Part shown: positions 29,105 to 38,863 of the stretch, piece by piece
How the letters are laid out: every line of letters begins with the position of its first letter
How positions within the stretch are numbered: the first letter of the stretch is position 1
Assembly (NCBI RefSeq): GCF_014854695.1
Contig: NZ_CP027557.1
Location: 5,124,891-5,188,890, forward strand
Source of the DNA: Rhodococcus rhodochrous
GTDB taxonomy: Bacteria > Actinomycetota > Actinomycetes > Mycobacteriales > Mycobacteriaceae
Length of the DNA: 64,000 nucleotides
Direction of reading: 5' to 3'
Position numbers and translations under genes: made by a program
The notes under the pieces: model-generated
Database searches by the model: none
What the model was told of the DNA's origin: nothing
What the model saw: the letters and a program-made list of their open reading frames with translations, nothing else

Positions 29105-31493
29105 TCCCGACCCCGACGTACTCGGCGAGGTGCTCGCCGGTGAGCGTCGACCGCTGCTCCACCAGTTCGCTGGGGGTGCCCTCGAAGACGATGCGTCCGC
29201 CGTCGTGGCCTGCGCCGGGACCGAGGTCGATGATCCAGTCGGCGTGGGCCATCACGGCCTGGTGGTGTTCGATGACGATCACCGACTTGCCGGACTCGAC
29301 GAGCCGGTCGAGCAGACCGAGCAGCTGTTCGACGTCGGCGAGGTGCAGGCCCGTGGTGGGTTCGTCGAGGATGTAGGTCTCCCCCTTCTCGGCCATCGCG
29401 GTGGCGAGCTTGAGACGCTGCCGCTCACCACCCGAGAGCGTGGTCAGGGGCTGGCCGAGCCGCAGATACCCGAGGCCGACGTCGGACAGTCGCTGCAGGA
29501 TCTTCGACGCCGCCGGGGTGCGCGCCTCACCGTCGGCGAAGTACTCCTGAGCCTGGGCGACGGACATGCCGAGCACCTCGGCGATGTTCTTCCCCGCCAG
29601 GGTGTACTCGAGCACCGCGGCCTGGAAGCGCTTGCCCTCGCAGTCCTCGCAGACCGATTCGACGGTGGCCATCACCCCGAGGTCGGTGTAGACGACACCG
29701 GCACCGTTGCAGGTCGGGCAGGCGCCCTCGGAGTTGGAACTGAACAGGGCCGGCTTGACACCGTTGGCCTTCGCGAACGCCTTGCGGATGGGTTCGAGCA
29801 GACCCGTGTAGGTCGCGGGGTTGCTGCGACGCGAACCCTTGATGGGGCTCTGGTCGATCGTGACCGCGCCGTCGCGGTCGGCCACCGAACCGTGGATCAG
29901 CGAACTCTTGCCCGACCCGGCCACGCCGGTCACCACGACGAGCACGCCGAGCGGGATGTCGACGTCGACGTTCTGCAGGTTGTGCGTGTCGGCGCCGCGG
30001 ACCTCCAGGGCGCCGTTCGGGGTGCGCACCGTCGGTTTCAGCGACGCCCGGTCGTCGAGGTGGCGACCGGTGAGGGTGTCGGCACGCCGCAGTTCGTCGA
30101 CGGTGCCCTCGAAGACCACCTGTCCGCCCTCGGTGCCGGCGCGCGGGCCGAGATCGACGATGTGGTCGGCAATCGCGATGGCCTCGGGTTTGTGTTCGAC
30201 GACGAGCACGGTGTTGCCCTTGTCGCGCAGTTGCAGCAGCAGGTTGTTCATCCGCGCGATGTCGTGCGGGTGCATGCCGATCGTCGGTTCGTCGAAGACG
30301 TACGTGATATCGGTCAGCGACGATCCGAGATGGCGGATCATCTTGATGCGCTGCGATTCTCCACCGGACAGGGTGCCGGTGGGGCGGTCCAGCGACAGAT
30401 ATCCCAGCCCGATGTCCGCGAAGGAGTCGAGCAGATGACGAAGGTTCTTCAGCAGCGGAGCGACCTGCGGAAGATCCAGTCCGCGCACCCATTCGGCGAG
30501 ATCGCTGATCTGCATCGCGCACACGTCCGCGATGCTCCTGCCGTCGATCTTCGACGACCGCGCCTCGGGGGCGAGACGCGTCCCTTCACAGTCCGGGCAT
30601 GTGGAGAAGACGACGGCCTTCTCGACGAACGCACGGATGTGCGGTTGCATCGCGTCGAGATCCTTGGCCAGGAACGACTTCTGGATCTTCGGGATCAAAC
30701 CCTCGAAGGTGACGTTGACGCCCTCGACCTTGACCTTGGTGGGTTCCTTGTAGAGCAGGTCGTGGAGTTGCCGCTTGGTGAACTTCGCGATCGGCTTGTC
30801 GGGATCGAAGAAGCCGCACCCGCGGTAGATCCGGCCGTACCAGCCGTCCATGCTGTAACCGGGGATCTTCAGGGCACCCTCGTTGAGCGAGAGACCGTCG
30901 TCGTAGAGCACGGTCAGGTCGAAATCGGAGACCGACCCCTTGCCCTCACATCGCGGGCACATGCCCCCGAGCCGGTTGAAGGTCACCTTCTCGGCCTGGG
31001 TCTTCCCCGCGCCCCTGTCCACCGTCACCGCACCGCTGGCCCGCACCGACGGCACGTTGAACGAGTAGGCGTTGGGCGGACCGATGTGCGGCTCCGCAAC
31101 CCGGCTGAACAGGATGCGGAGCATCGCATTGGCATCGGTGGCGGTGCCCACCGTCGAGCGCGGATTCGATCCCATCCGTTCCTGGCCGACGATGATCGCC
31201 GCGGTGATGCCGTCGAGCACGTCGACGTCCGGGCGGGCCAGGGTCGGCATGAATCCCTGCACGAACGCGCTGTACGTCTCGTTGATCAGACGCTGCGACT
31301 CGGCGGCGATCGTGCTGAACACCAGCGAACTCTTGCCCGAGCCGGACACACCGGTGAACACCGTCAACCGCCGCTTGGGGATCTCCACACTGATGTCGCG
31401 GAGGTTGTTCACGCGCGCTCCGTGGACCCGGATCGCGTCGTGGTTGTCGGCGACGTGCGCTGCGTGTGCCGGTGTGTCCTTCGTCGAGGTCAT
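29094..31493 (-). CDS. UvrA-like tandem ABC ATPase (excinuclease-like, drug-tolerance type)
   Basis: 799 residues, shorter than housekeeping UvrA (about 950). It has two ABC ATPase halves with Walker A GVSGSGKSS and GVAGSGKSS, signatures TLSGGE twice, and Walker B ending YVFDEPTIGMH and YILDEPTTGLH. Three CxxC zinc-type modules are seen (MCPRCEGKG, CPDCEGTR, CPTCNGAG/CEDCEGKR). Shortened UvrA paralogs of this kind in actinobacteria include DrrC-type proteins that protect DNA from intercalating drugs. Function here unknown. ATG at 31493 has ggag 10 bases upstream. Its 3' end overlaps benE by 11 bases. Confidence 0.82.
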   Translation of the reverse strand: MTSTKDTPAHAAHVADNHDAIRVHGARVNNLRDISVEIPKRRLTVFTGVSGSGKSSLVFSTIAAESQRLINETYSAFVQGFMPTLARPDVDVLDGITAAIIVGQERMGSNPRSTVGTATDANAMLRILFSRVAEPHIGPPNAYSFNVPSVRASGAVTVDRGAGKTQAEKVTFNRLGGMCPRCEGKGSVSDFDLTVLYDDGLSLNEGALKIPGYSMDGWYGRIYRGCGFFDPDKPIAKFTKRQLHDLLYKEPTKVKVEGVNVTFEGLIPKIQKSFLAKDLDAMQPHIRAFVEKAVVFSTCPDCEGTRLAPEARSSKIDGRSIADVCAMQISDLAEWVRGLDLPQVAPLLKNLRHLLDSFADIGLGYLSLDRPTGTLSGGESQRIKMIRHLGSSLTDITYVFDEPTIGMHPHDIARMNNLLLQLRDKGNTVLVVEHKPEAIAIADHIVDLGPRAGTEGGQVVFEGTVDELRRADTLTGRHLDDRASLKPTVRTPNGALEVRGADTHNLQNVDVDIPLGVLVVVTGVAGSGKSSLIHGSVADRDGAVTIDQSPIKGSRRSNPATYTGLLEPIRKAFAKANGVKPALFSSNSEGACPTCNGAGVVYTDLGVMATVESVCEDCEGKRFQAAVLEYTLAGKNIAEVLGMSVAQAQEYFADGEARTPAASKILQRLSDVGLGYLRLGQPLTTLSGGERQRLKLATAMAEKGETYILDEPTTGLHLADVEQLLGLLDRLVESGKSVIVIEHHQAVMAHADWIIDLGPGAGHDGGRIVFEGTPSELVEQRSTLTGEHLAEYVGVGISG

Positions 31494-31572
31494 GTTCGAA
31501 GACTCCAGTGGTCGTATGGATGCGGGCGGAACGGATGCGACGATCGGAGAGTAAGGCCGATCGTGGGATCGG

Positions 31573-31983
31573 TCAGCGCAATTGCTGGATGCGGACCATG
31601 TTGCCCGCGGGGTCGCGGAGGGCGCAGTCGCGGACGCCGTACGGCTGGTCGGTGGGTTCCTGGACGATCTCGGTGTCGCCGGCCTGCAGTTGCTCGAACG
31701 CGCCGTCGAGATCCTTCGTCGCCAGGATGATCGACGCGAAGGTGCCCTTGGCCATCATCTCGGCGATGGTGGCGTTCTCCTCCTCCGTGATGCCGGGGTC
31801 GGCGTCCGGCGGGTACAACACCAGGGACGTACCGGGAGTGTCGCTGCGGCCGAGGGTGATCCAGCGCTTCCCGGCGTAGCCGACGTCGTTGAGGACCTCG
31901 AAGCCGAGGGTGTCGCGGTAGAACGCGAGGGACGCCTCGGGATCGGTGTGCGGAAGGAATGTCTGGTGAATGGTGATGTCCAT
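31573..31983 (-). CDS. VOC (glyoxalase/bleomycin-resistance) family protein
   Basis: 136 residues with paired beta-alpha-beta-beta-beta modules: MDITIHQTFLPHTDPEASLAFYRDTLGFEVLNDV and RDCALRDPAGNMVRIQQL, the usual VOC ends. Such proteins bind a metal and act as dioxygenases, isomerases or drug binders; which applies is unknown. ATG at 31983, 5 bases after the stop of the AraC gene, so the two form an operon and the AraC protein is probably its regulator. Confidence 0.78.
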   Translation of the reverse strand: MDITIHQTFLPHTDPEASLAFYRDTLGFEVLNDVGYAGKRWITLGRSDTPGTSLVLYPPDADPGITEEENATIAEMMAKGTFASIILATKDLDGAFEQLQAGDTEIVQEPTDQPYGVRDCALRDPAGNMVRIQQLR

Positions 31984-31988
31984 GCCGA

Positions 31989-32438
<450 letters not shown>

Positions 32439-32595
32439 GGGTCCGATCGTGCCACGATGCGCCGCCTCGATCCTGTCGTCGTGCGCTTCCACAGCACACC
32501 CGCCCCGTGCGGATCCCGGGACCACAAATCGGACCCGCCGGGACCGGAAAACTGACACTCTGTCGATACCTGCTCGTACGGACGAAAGGTCACCG

Positions 32596-33603
32596 ATGGC
32601 TCGTGCGGTTCGCGTCGTCGTTCTCGGATCGGGATCGTGGGGAACCACGATCGCGTCGTTGGCCGCACGCAATACCCCGACGACGTTGTGGGCCCGCAAC
32701 GACGACATCGCGCGCGAGATCGACACCGAGCACCGCAACCGTCGTTATCTCGGCGAACGTCCGCTACCGCAGAGCCTGCGCGCGACCTCCGATCTCGAAG
32801 AAGCCGCGCGCGAGGCCGACGTCCTGGTGGTCGGTGTGCCGTCGCACGCGGTGCGCAAGACACTCGAGCAGGTCGTCGACGAGATCCGCGCGTGGGTCCC
32901 GGTCGTCTCGCTCGTGAAGGGTCTCGAACCGGGCACCCGCCTCCGGCCCACCGAGGTGATCGCCGAATGCCTTCCGGGGCACCCCGTCGGGTTGCTCGCG
33001 GGTCCGAACATCGCCGGGGAGATCGCCGACGGCATGGCCGCCGCGTCGGTGGTCGCGATGCAGGACGAAGCCGTGAGCGCGGCGCTGCAACCGCTGTTCG
33101 CCACGTCGTTGTTCCGCGTCTATCGCAACACCGACGTTCTGGGCTGCGAACTGGGCGGGATCCTCAAGAACATTGTGGCGATCGCGGCCGGCATGGCCGA
33201 GGGGCTCAGCGTCGGCGACAACACCCGCGCGATGGTCCTTTCCCGCGGGCTGGCGGAGATGACGCGCCTCGGCGAGGCCATGGGCGCGGATCCGCGGACG
33301 TTCGCGGGCCTCACGGGGATGGGCGATCTCATCGCGACGTGCACGAGCCCGTCGTCGCGGAATCGCCGAGTCGGTGAGGCGCTGGCGCGCGGGCTCAGCA
33401 TCGATGAGGCCGTCGAGGCGCTGGGGCAGGTCGCCGAAGGGGTGAAGACCGCGCCGACGGTCATGGAACTCGCCCGCGAGTACGGGGTGGAGATGCCGAT
33501 CGCTGCCGAGGTCGCCGCCGTGGTGACCGGGAAGAGCACCCCCACCGACGCCTATCGGGGATTGCGGCGCGTCACTCCCGGCGACGAGAAGGACATCGTC
33601 TGA
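32596..33603 (+). CDS. gpsA: Glycerol-3-phosphate dehydrogenase [NAD(P)+]
   Basis: 335-residue cytoplasmic enzyme that reduces dihydroxyacetone phosphate to sn-glycerol 3-phosphate for phospholipid synthesis. N-terminal Rossmann motif [10 protein letters not shown]; substrate-binding [12 protein letters not shown], catalytic Lys in [22 protein letters not shown], and [12 protein letters not shown] near the C terminus. ATG at 32596 is preceded by gaaagg. Actinobacteria often carry two gpsA copies; whether this is the main one cannot be told. A hairpin follows. Confidence 0.92.
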   Translation: MARAVRVVVLGSGSWGTTIASLAARNTPTTLWARNDDIAREIDTEHRNRRYLGERPLPQSLRATSDLEEAAREADVLVVGVPSHAVRKTLEQVVDEIRAWVPVVSLVKGLEPGTRLRPTEVIAECLPGHPVGLLAGPNIAGEIADGMAAASVVAMQDEAVSAALQPLFATSLFRVYRNTDVLGCELGGILKNIVAIAAGMAEGLSVGDNTRAMVLSRGLAEMTRLGEAMGADPRTFAGLTGMGDLIATCTSPSSRNRRVGEALARGLSIDEAVEALGQVAEGVKTAPTVMELAREYGVEMPIAAEVAAVVTGKSTPTDAYRGLRRVTPGDEKDIV

Positions 33604-33606
33604 CCT

Positions 33607-33638
33607 TCTCTACAGTTTTCTCGGGAGAATCGTAGAGA
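33607..33638 (+). terminator. Hairpin after gpsA
   Basis: Outer arms TCTCTAC / GTAGAGA (33607-33613 and 33632-33638) and inner arms TTCTC / GAGAA (33618-33622 and 33625-33629) form an interrupted stem starting 4 bases after the gpsA stop. Likely terminator. Confidence 0.55.
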
Positions 33639-33713
33639 GCTGAATACTCACCTGTCGTGTGCTCGCGACCGACTGAACGAACGCTCGGTGAAGTGATGTG
33701 CCATCGTGGTGGC

Positions 33714-34388
33714 ATGACTTCTGCCGCCGACACGCTGTCGTCCCTGCTCGACACCCGTTTCAGCTGCCGCGCGTTCCTGACGAAGCAGGTCCCGCGCGAG
33801 GACATCGAACGCATGCTGCGGATGGGTCAGCGCACCGCGTCCTGGTGCAACTCGCAGCCCTGGCAGGTGCACATCGTCAGCGGCGACGCCACCGACCGCC
33901 TGCGCGACGCCGTCTACGCGCAAGCCACCTCGGGGAACATGGACCCCGACATCCCGGGACCGGCCGAATACCGCGGTGCTTACGCCGAACGTCGCCGTGG
34001 CGCCGGCTACGCCCTGTACAACGCGCTGGGCATCGCGCGCGACGACTACCAGCGCCGCACCGAGCAGATGCTCGAGAACTACCGCTTCTTCGGCGCACCC
34101 CACGTCGCGATCATCACCTCCGACAAGGCCCTCGGCGTGTACGGCGCCGTCGACTGCGGCGGTTACGTCTCGACCTTGCTGCTCGCCGCCGAATCGCTCG
34201 GCATCGCTGCCGTCCCGCAGGCCGCCGTCGCGATGACGGCCACCGCGCTGCGACACGAACTGAACATCGGCGACGACCGCGACATCGTCTGCGCCATCTC
34301 GTTCGGCTACGCCGACGAGGCGCACCCGGCCAACGCGTGTCGCACCGATCGCGCGTCGCTCGACGAGACCGTCGAGTGGGTCGACTGA
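33714..34388 (+). CDS. Nitroreductase-family FMN oxidoreductase
   Basis: 224-residue FMN enzyme. Typical N terminus LLDTRFSCRAFLTKQVPREDIERMLRMGQRTASWCNSQPWQVHIV (FMN-phosphate-binding Arg pair and the SQPW motif) and a glycine-rich FMN stretch near DCGGYVSTLLLAAESLGIAAVPQAA. Family members reduce nitroaromatics, quinones or flavins with NAD(P)H, or act as dehydrogenases. ATG at 33714 is chosen because earlier in-frame ATGs lack conserved sequence. It stands alone between gpsA and the convergent AAA gene. Confidence 0.82.
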   Translation: MTSAADTLSSLLDTRFSCRAFLTKQVPREDIERMLRMGQRTASWCNSQPWQVHIVSGDATDRLRDAVYAQATSGNMDPDIPGPAEYRGAYAERRRGAGYALYNALGIARDDYQRRTEQMLENYRFFGAPHVAIITSDKALGVYGAVDCGGYVSTLLLAAESLGIAAVPQAAVAMTATALRHELNIGDDRDIVCAISFGYADEAHPANACRTDRASLDETVEWVD

Positions 34389-34410
34389 ACTCTCGGTGGC
34401 TCCGGCTGGG

Positions 34411-35598
34411 TCAGTCGTTCTGGGCGCGCAGATAGCGCCCGAAGTGCGGAACGGTGAACCCGATGAACCCGCGCTCGGCGGAGTAGATCAGGCCCTTCTT
34501 GATCAATCCGTCGCGCGCGGGTGACAGGGAGGCAGGCTTCCGTCCGAGTTCGACGGCGATCTTCGAGGTCGCGACCGGCCCGTCGTCGCCCGACAGATCC
34601 GCCATCGCCCGCATGTATTCGCGTTCGGCGGGAGTCGCCCGTTCGTAGCGGGAGCCGAAGAAGCCGACGGCGAGTTCCTCTTCCGCCGTGGGTGCCGCGA
34701 CCCGCACGTCGTCGACGGTGATCGGCGAATCCGCCGCGACGTCCCAGGTCGCCTTGCCGTAGGCCTGCACGAAATACGGGTAGCCGTCGGCGGTTTCGTA
34801 CAGCAGGTCGAGGGCGTCCTGCGTGAACTCGACGTCCTCTCGTGCCGCGGGCGCGATGAGAGCGAGATCCGCTGCCGCACGGTCGAGTCGGTCGATGCGA
34901 TGGTAGGTGAACAGCCGCTCGGAGTAGGACTTCGATGCCGACAGCACGGCGGGCAGGTGCGGCAGACCGGCCCCGACGACGATGAGCGGCGCGGCGTCCT
35001 GGCTCAGCTCGTGGCAGGCACCGCAGATCGCCGAGACGTCGTCGGGTCCGAGGTCCTGCATCTCGTCGATGAACAGCGCGATGCCCACGCCCACGTCGCG
35101 CGCGAGTCCTGCTGCGTCGACGAGCAGTTCGACGAGGTCGATCTCGATGTCGCCCGAATCGGCCCGCCCTTTCACGGCCGGGGCGTCGATGCCGGGCTGC
35201 CAGCGTTCGCGCATTCCCTTGTCGGCGGTGGCCCGCAGCGCGAACGACTTGAGCACGCCGAGGAAATACTCGACCGATTCCGGATCCGGATGCGCGGCGG
35301 CGATCTCGCGGACCGCCATGTGCAGCGCGGACGACAGCGGGCGTCGCAGTCCTTGATCGGGACGGGCCTCGATCTTGCCGGTGCCCCAGCTCTTCGCGAT
35401 GGCGGCGGAGCGCAGATGGTTGAGAAGGACGGTCTTGCCGACACCGCGGAGTCCGGTGAGGACGACGCTGCGTTCGGGTCGTTCCCGGGCGATCCGTTCG
35501 AGGACCACCTCGAACGCGGTGAGTTGCTTCTCGCGGCCGGCGAGCTCGGGCGGGCGCTGTCCCGCGCCCGGGGCGTACGGGTTGCGGACAGGATCCAT
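34411..35598 (-). CDS. AAA ATPase with C-terminal winged helix (Orc1/Cdc6-like layout)
   Basis: 395 residues: N-terminal PPELAGREKQL, Walker A LTGLRGVGKT (about 48-57), Walker B IALFIDEMQDL (about 167-177), sensor region with VVGAGLPHLPAVL, then a wHTH-like C terminus (VATSKIAVELGRKPASLSPARDGLIKKGLIYSAERG). Similar single-gene ATPases are common in actinobacterial chromosomes and their role is not known to me. ATG at 35598. A repeated GAGCTCATC (35616-35624 and 35632-35640) lies just upstream and could be an autoregulatory site. Confidence 0.72.
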   Translation of the reverse strand: MDPVRNPYAPGAGQRPPELAGREKQLTAFEVVLERIARERPERSVVLTGLRGVGKTVLLNHLRSAAIAKSWGTGKIEARPDQGLRRPLSSALHMAVREIAAAHPDPESVEYFLGVLKSFALRATADKGMRERWQPGIDAPAVKGRADSGDIEIDLVELLVDAAGLARDVGVGIALFIDEMQDLGPDDVSAICGACHELSQDAAPLIVVGAGLPHLPAVLSASKSYSERLFTYHRIDRLDRAAADLALIAPAAREDVEFTQDALDLLYETADGYPYFVQAYGKATWDVAADSPITVDDVRVAAPTAEEELAVGFFGSRYERATPAEREYMRAMADLSGDDGPVATSKIAVELGRKPASLSPARDGLIKKGLIYSAERGFIGFTVPHFGRYLRAQND

Positions 35599-35689
35599 CC
35601 GTCGATGCTAACGGCGAGCTCATCGGATTCTGAGCTCATCTAGTGCGTGTCGTAGACAGCCGTATTCGCGTATGTCCGAGCCCGAAACC

Positions 35690-35732
35690 GCAGTTGTTGT
35701 CGACTTTTCGGCGAATTGTCGACAACAACTGC
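35690..35732. repeat. Perfect inverted repeat in the AAA/aztD divergent gap
   Basis: 15-bp exact arms (35690-35704 and 35718-35732) with a 13-base AT-richer loop. It lies between two divergent starts, so it is not the terminator of a known gene. It could be an operator, a small-RNA terminator or a remnant of an intergenic repeat. Confidence 0.6.
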
Positions 35733-35778
35733 AACCTCGGCGGCCCGGAGCGGCATGCACGCATGCGCATTTCAGACT

Positions 35779-35807
35779 TTGACATTCATTTTCGTTAGGG
35801 GCTATTC
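35779..35807 (+). promoter_or_regulatory. Promoter of the AztD-like gene, apparently leaderless, Zur-like overlap
   Basis: -35 TTGACA (35779-35784), 17-base spacer, weak -10 CTATTC (35802-35807). Transcription would begin close to the ATG at 35816, and no Shine-Dalgarno is present, so the mRNA is probably leaderless. The stretch TGACATTCATTTTCG (35780-35794) partly resembles the actinobacterial Zur box (TGAAAATCATTTTCA-like), fitting repression by zinc. The match is imperfect. Confidence 0.4.
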
Positions 35808-35815
35808 CTTTCCCC

Positions 35816-37060
35816 ATGACAACGCTCTCCCGCTACGGTGGCGCCGCCTTCACCGTCGTCGCTGCAACCTTCGCCGCCGCATGCGGCGGCACCACCGAAG
35901 CCGACACCACTGCGGCCGACACCATCGAGACGACGACCACCACCGCCGCTACTTCCGAAGTGGCGACGGCACAGCCGCGCCTCGCCCTGACCTACGACGG
36001 TGGCGTCCTCGTCGTCGACGAAGAAGAACTCACCGTCGTCGACGACTTCGCACTCGACGGCTTCAACCGTCTCTCCCCCGCCGGCGACGGACGCCACGTG
36101 CTGATCTCCACCGAGGGCGGATTCCGCGCCCTCGACACCGGCAGCTGGACGGAGGCCCACGGCGACCACGGTCACCACTACGCCGGCGCACCCGCCCTCA
36201 CCGACCTGACGTTCGCCGCCGAGAAGCCCGGGCACGTCGTGCCGCACGCCGGGGTCACCGCCCTGTTCGACGACGGCACCGGACGCATCGACGTGTTCGA
36301 CCCCGCCGACCTCGCCTCGACGACCGACCTGCCGCATCTCGACAGCCGCACACTCCCCGAGGCCCACCACGGCGTGGCCGTTCCGATGCCCGACGGCGGC
36401 ATGCTCGTTACCCTCGGCGATTCCGAGGAGCGGACCGGTGTGGCACTGCTCGACGAGAACGGCACCGAGATCACGCGCACCGAACAGTGCCCGGGCGTGC
36501 ACGGTGAGACGGTCGCGGCCGACGGGGTCGTCGCCTTCGGATGCGAGGACGGCATGGCGATCTTCCGCGACGGAAGGTTCACGAAGGCGTCGGTGCCCGA
36601 CCCCTACGGCCGGATCGGGAACCAGGCCGGCAGCGAGGATTCGCCCGTCGTCCTCGGCGACTACAAGACCGATCCCGACGCCGAACTCGAGCGTCCCGAG
36701 CGCGTCGCGCTCGTGGACACCCGCACGGCGTCGGTGCGCCTCGTCGACCTCGGCACGAGTTACACCTTCCGTTCCCTCGGCCGCGGACCGGCGGGTGAAG
36801 CGCTCGTTCTCGGCACCGACGGCAACCTCCACGTGATCGATCCCGAGTCCGGCGAGATCCTCCGGCGGATCGAGGTGCTCGAGCCGTGGACCGAGCCCGA
36901 GGAGTGGCAGGCACCTCGACCCGCACTCGAGGTGCAGGGCGGAACGGCGTTCGTCACCGATCCCGCCACCGATTCCCTGTACGCGGTGGACGTGGCCTCA
37001 GGTGAGATCCGTACGGCCGAACTGCCGCACACCCCGAACGAGATCAGCGGTGTCGCCTGA
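35816..37060 (+). CDS. AztD-like zinc metallochaperone lipoprotein
   Basis: 414 residues. N-terminal signal peptide ending in AAAC at about residue 23 (lipobox-like), then a Thr-rich tether to about residue 50. The body has repeated strands suggesting a beta-propeller. A His-rich loop HGDHGHHY (about residues 117-124) matches the zinc-binding loop of AztD, which delivers zinc to the AztABC importer on the outside of the membrane. No ABC transporter is nearby, so the partner must be elsewhere. Probably zinc-repressed, judging from the promoter. Function from resemblance, not proven. Confidence 0.68.
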   Translation: MTTLSRYGGAAFTVVAATFAAACGGTTEADTTAADTIETTTTTAATSEVATAQPRLALTYDGGVLVVDEEELTVVDDFALDGFNRLSPAGDGRHVLISTEGGFRALDTGSWTEAHGDHGHHYAGAPALTDLTFAAEKPGHVVPHAGVTALFDDGTGRIDVFDPADLASTTDLPHLDSRTLPEAHHGVAVPMPDGGMLVTLGDSEERTGVALLDENGTEITRTEQCPGVHGETVAADGVVAFGCEDGMAIFRDGRFTKASVPDPYGRIGNQAGSEDSPVVLGDYKTDPDAELERPERVALVDTRTASVRLVDLGTSYTFRSLGRGPAGEALVLGTDGNLHVIDPESGEILRRIEVLEPWTEPEEWQAPRPALEVQGGTAFVTDPATDSLYAVDVASGEIRTAELPHTPNEISGVA

Positions 37061-37072
37061 CTCCGCTACCTG

Positions 37073-37114
37073 AGTATTCGGCTTTCTAGCGTTACTGCTA
37101 GAAAGCCGAATACT
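37073..37114 (+). terminator. Terminator after the AztD-like gene
   Basis: Perfect 18-bp arms (37073-37090 and 37097-37114), 6-base loop GTTACT, followed by TTCC. It starts 13 bases after the stop codon. One of the strongest intrinsic terminators in the window. Confidence 0.8.
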
Positions 37115-37292
37115 TTCCTCACATCCACCGGATCGAGACATTTGCGCAACGTGATCCGCCTCACTCCACAAGTGCACGAAACGGAAATCTCCGTCAAAAC
37201 GGTTGGGGAGACGATATTCTCGTCGCCTGATCCCGAAGACAACGATTGTGTAACGTGGCGACGCACCTGTTTCCGATCGGGAGGTACCGCCC

Positions 37293-38564
37293 GTGCTGTT
37301 GACCGAAGTCCGTACCCGACCTGTTCGATCCTTGTTGATCGCCATCGGGCTGACGGTCTCGGCCCTGGCAGTCGCCGGATACCTGCGCGACGCGGTGAAC
37401 GAGTACCTCATGGATCTCGACGTCTTCCGCGACGCCGGCTGGGCCTTCCTGCACCACACCCCGCTGTACACCGAGGGGTTCTTCAGCCATTCCGGTTTCC
37501 GGTTCATCTACCCACCCTTCGCGGCGTTCCTCTTCGCCCCGATGGCGTTGGTGGGCAGCACCGCCCTGCAGGTGTTGTGGACGATCGGGCTCATCGCTCT
37601 CGTGTGGTGGGTGCTGAAGGTCGTCTATCAGCGACTCGACATGTCGCAGCCGAGTCTGATCGCGGCCGCGTCGCTCGGACCGGTGCTGTGGCTCGAGCCG
37701 TTCCGCTCCAACTTCACGTTCGGCCAGATCAACATCGTGCTCATGGCACTGGTGGTTGCCGACCTGCTCGGCGTGATCCCGAAGCGCTTCCGCGGTGTCG
37801 GCATCGCGCTGGCCGCCGCCATCAAGGTGACCCCGGCCGCCTTCGGCCTGATCTTCCTGCTGCGCCGCGACTGGCCGTCGGCATTCCGTGCGCTGGGCGC
37901 CTTCGCCGCGACCGTCGCGTTCGGCTACTGGCTGCGCCCCGATTCGACCGTCTACTTCTGGACCACGGAGTTCTTCGCGACCGACCGCGCCGGCGACCCG
38001 TCGTTCTTCCGCAACCAGGCGCTCACCGGTCTCATCGCCCGTTTCGACTTCTCCGACGGCACCGCCAAGGCGCTGTGGCTGGCCGGTGCCCTGGTCGTCG
38101 TGGCCGGTACCGCGTGGGCCGCGTACCGCTTCCTGCGTGCCGACGAACCCGTGGTCGCGGTGGCCCTGGTGGGCCTGGCGTCGCTGCTCGCCGCTCCGAT
38201 CGCCGTCACCCACCATTGGGTGTACGCGCTGTTCCTCGTGCCGCTGCTGGTCGCGCCGGCCTACCGCCGCTGGTGGCCCGTGCTGGTGCCCGCGACCGTC
38301 GTCTTCCTCATCGGACCCAACCACCTGCTGCGTGAGGCGTCCTCCGGCGGTTGGGTCGAGCAGTTGCTCCTCGAAGTGCTCGGCACCTCGCAGTGCCTGG
38401 CCGCGATCGCGGTCTTCGTCGCCGCGATGATCGCCGCGCGCAGCCGCCGCCCCGGGGCCGAGGCTCCTATGGAGGCCCGCCCGGTGGATGCACAGGAGGC
38501 CGTCCTGGAATCCGGCGAGAGTGCCGAGACCGCTCAGGTCCAGAACGCCGACGCGAACAGGTAG
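37293..38564 (+). CDS. GT87 (DUF2029) membrane glycosyltransferase
   Basis: 423-residue polytopic protein with about ten membrane segments. Resembles the polyprenyl-phosphate-mannose-dependent alpha-mannosyltransferases of mycolata (PimE, Rv2181): Asp in MDLDVFRDAGWAFLHHTPLYT near the first outer loop, the conserved FIYPPFAAFLF, and FGQINIVLMALVV. Likely adds sugars to phosphatidylinositol mannosides or lipoarabinomannan outside the membrane; the exact product is unknown. GTG at 37293 follows gggaggt. The last 31 bases overlap the convergent azlD gene. Confidence 0.8.
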   Translation: MLLTEVRTRPVRSLLIAIGLTVSALAVAGYLRDAVNEYLMDLDVFRDAGWAFLHHTPLYTEGFFSHSGFRFIYPPFAAFLFAPMALVGSTALQVLWTIGLIALVWWVLKVVYQRLDMSQPSLIAAASLGPVLWLEPFRSNFTFGQINIVLMALVVADLLGVIPKRFRGVGIALAAAIKVTPAAFGLIFLLRRDWPSAFRALGAFAATVAFGYWLRPDSTVYFWTTEFFATDRAGDPSFFRNQALTGLIARFDFSDGTAKALWLAGALVVVAGTAWAAYRFLRADEPVVAVALVGLASLLAAPIAVTHHWVYALFLVPLLVAPAYRRWWPVLVPATVVFLIGPNHLLREASSGGWVEQLLLEVLGTSQCLAAIAVFVAAMIAARSRRPGAEAPMEARPVDAQEAVLESGESAETAQVQNADANR

Positions 38565-38863
38565 AGGCCCGTCCCGACGACGGTGCTCAGCGCGGCGTTC
38601 CGTCGCCACAGGTGCACGGCGATCGTGCCCGCGAGACCGGCGGTCGCCGGGAGCCAGGTCGACTGCCCCACATCGCGCAGCGTGTACATCACGAGGATGA
38701 CCATGACCCCCGCGGGCATCGTGCGGCCGAGGAAGTCGACGAAGGCGGAGTTCTTCAGTGCCGACAACGCGAGGAACGGCGCCGCGCGCAGCGCGACCGT
38801 CACGACGAACATCACCGCCAGGGCGCCGAGGACGTACGCGGCGCCGGGCACCGACTCAGGCAC
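38534..38863 (-). CDS. azlD: AzlD small subunit of branched-chain amino-acid exporter
   Basis: 109 residues, four membrane segments (AAYVLGALAVMFVVTVALRAAPFLAL through TVVGTGLYLFASAFW), the usual AzlD size. It works with AzlC to export branched-chain amino acids or analogues. GTG at 38863 overlaps the azlC stop by 8 bases, so the pair is translationally coupled. Its 3' end overlaps the convergent GT87 gene by 31 bases. Confidence 0.85.
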   Translation of the reverse strand: MPESVPGAAYVLGALAVMFVVTVALRAAPFLALSALKNSAFVDFLGRTMPAGVMVILVMYTLRDVGQSTWLPATAGLAGTIAVHLWRRNAALSTVVGTGLYLFASAFWT

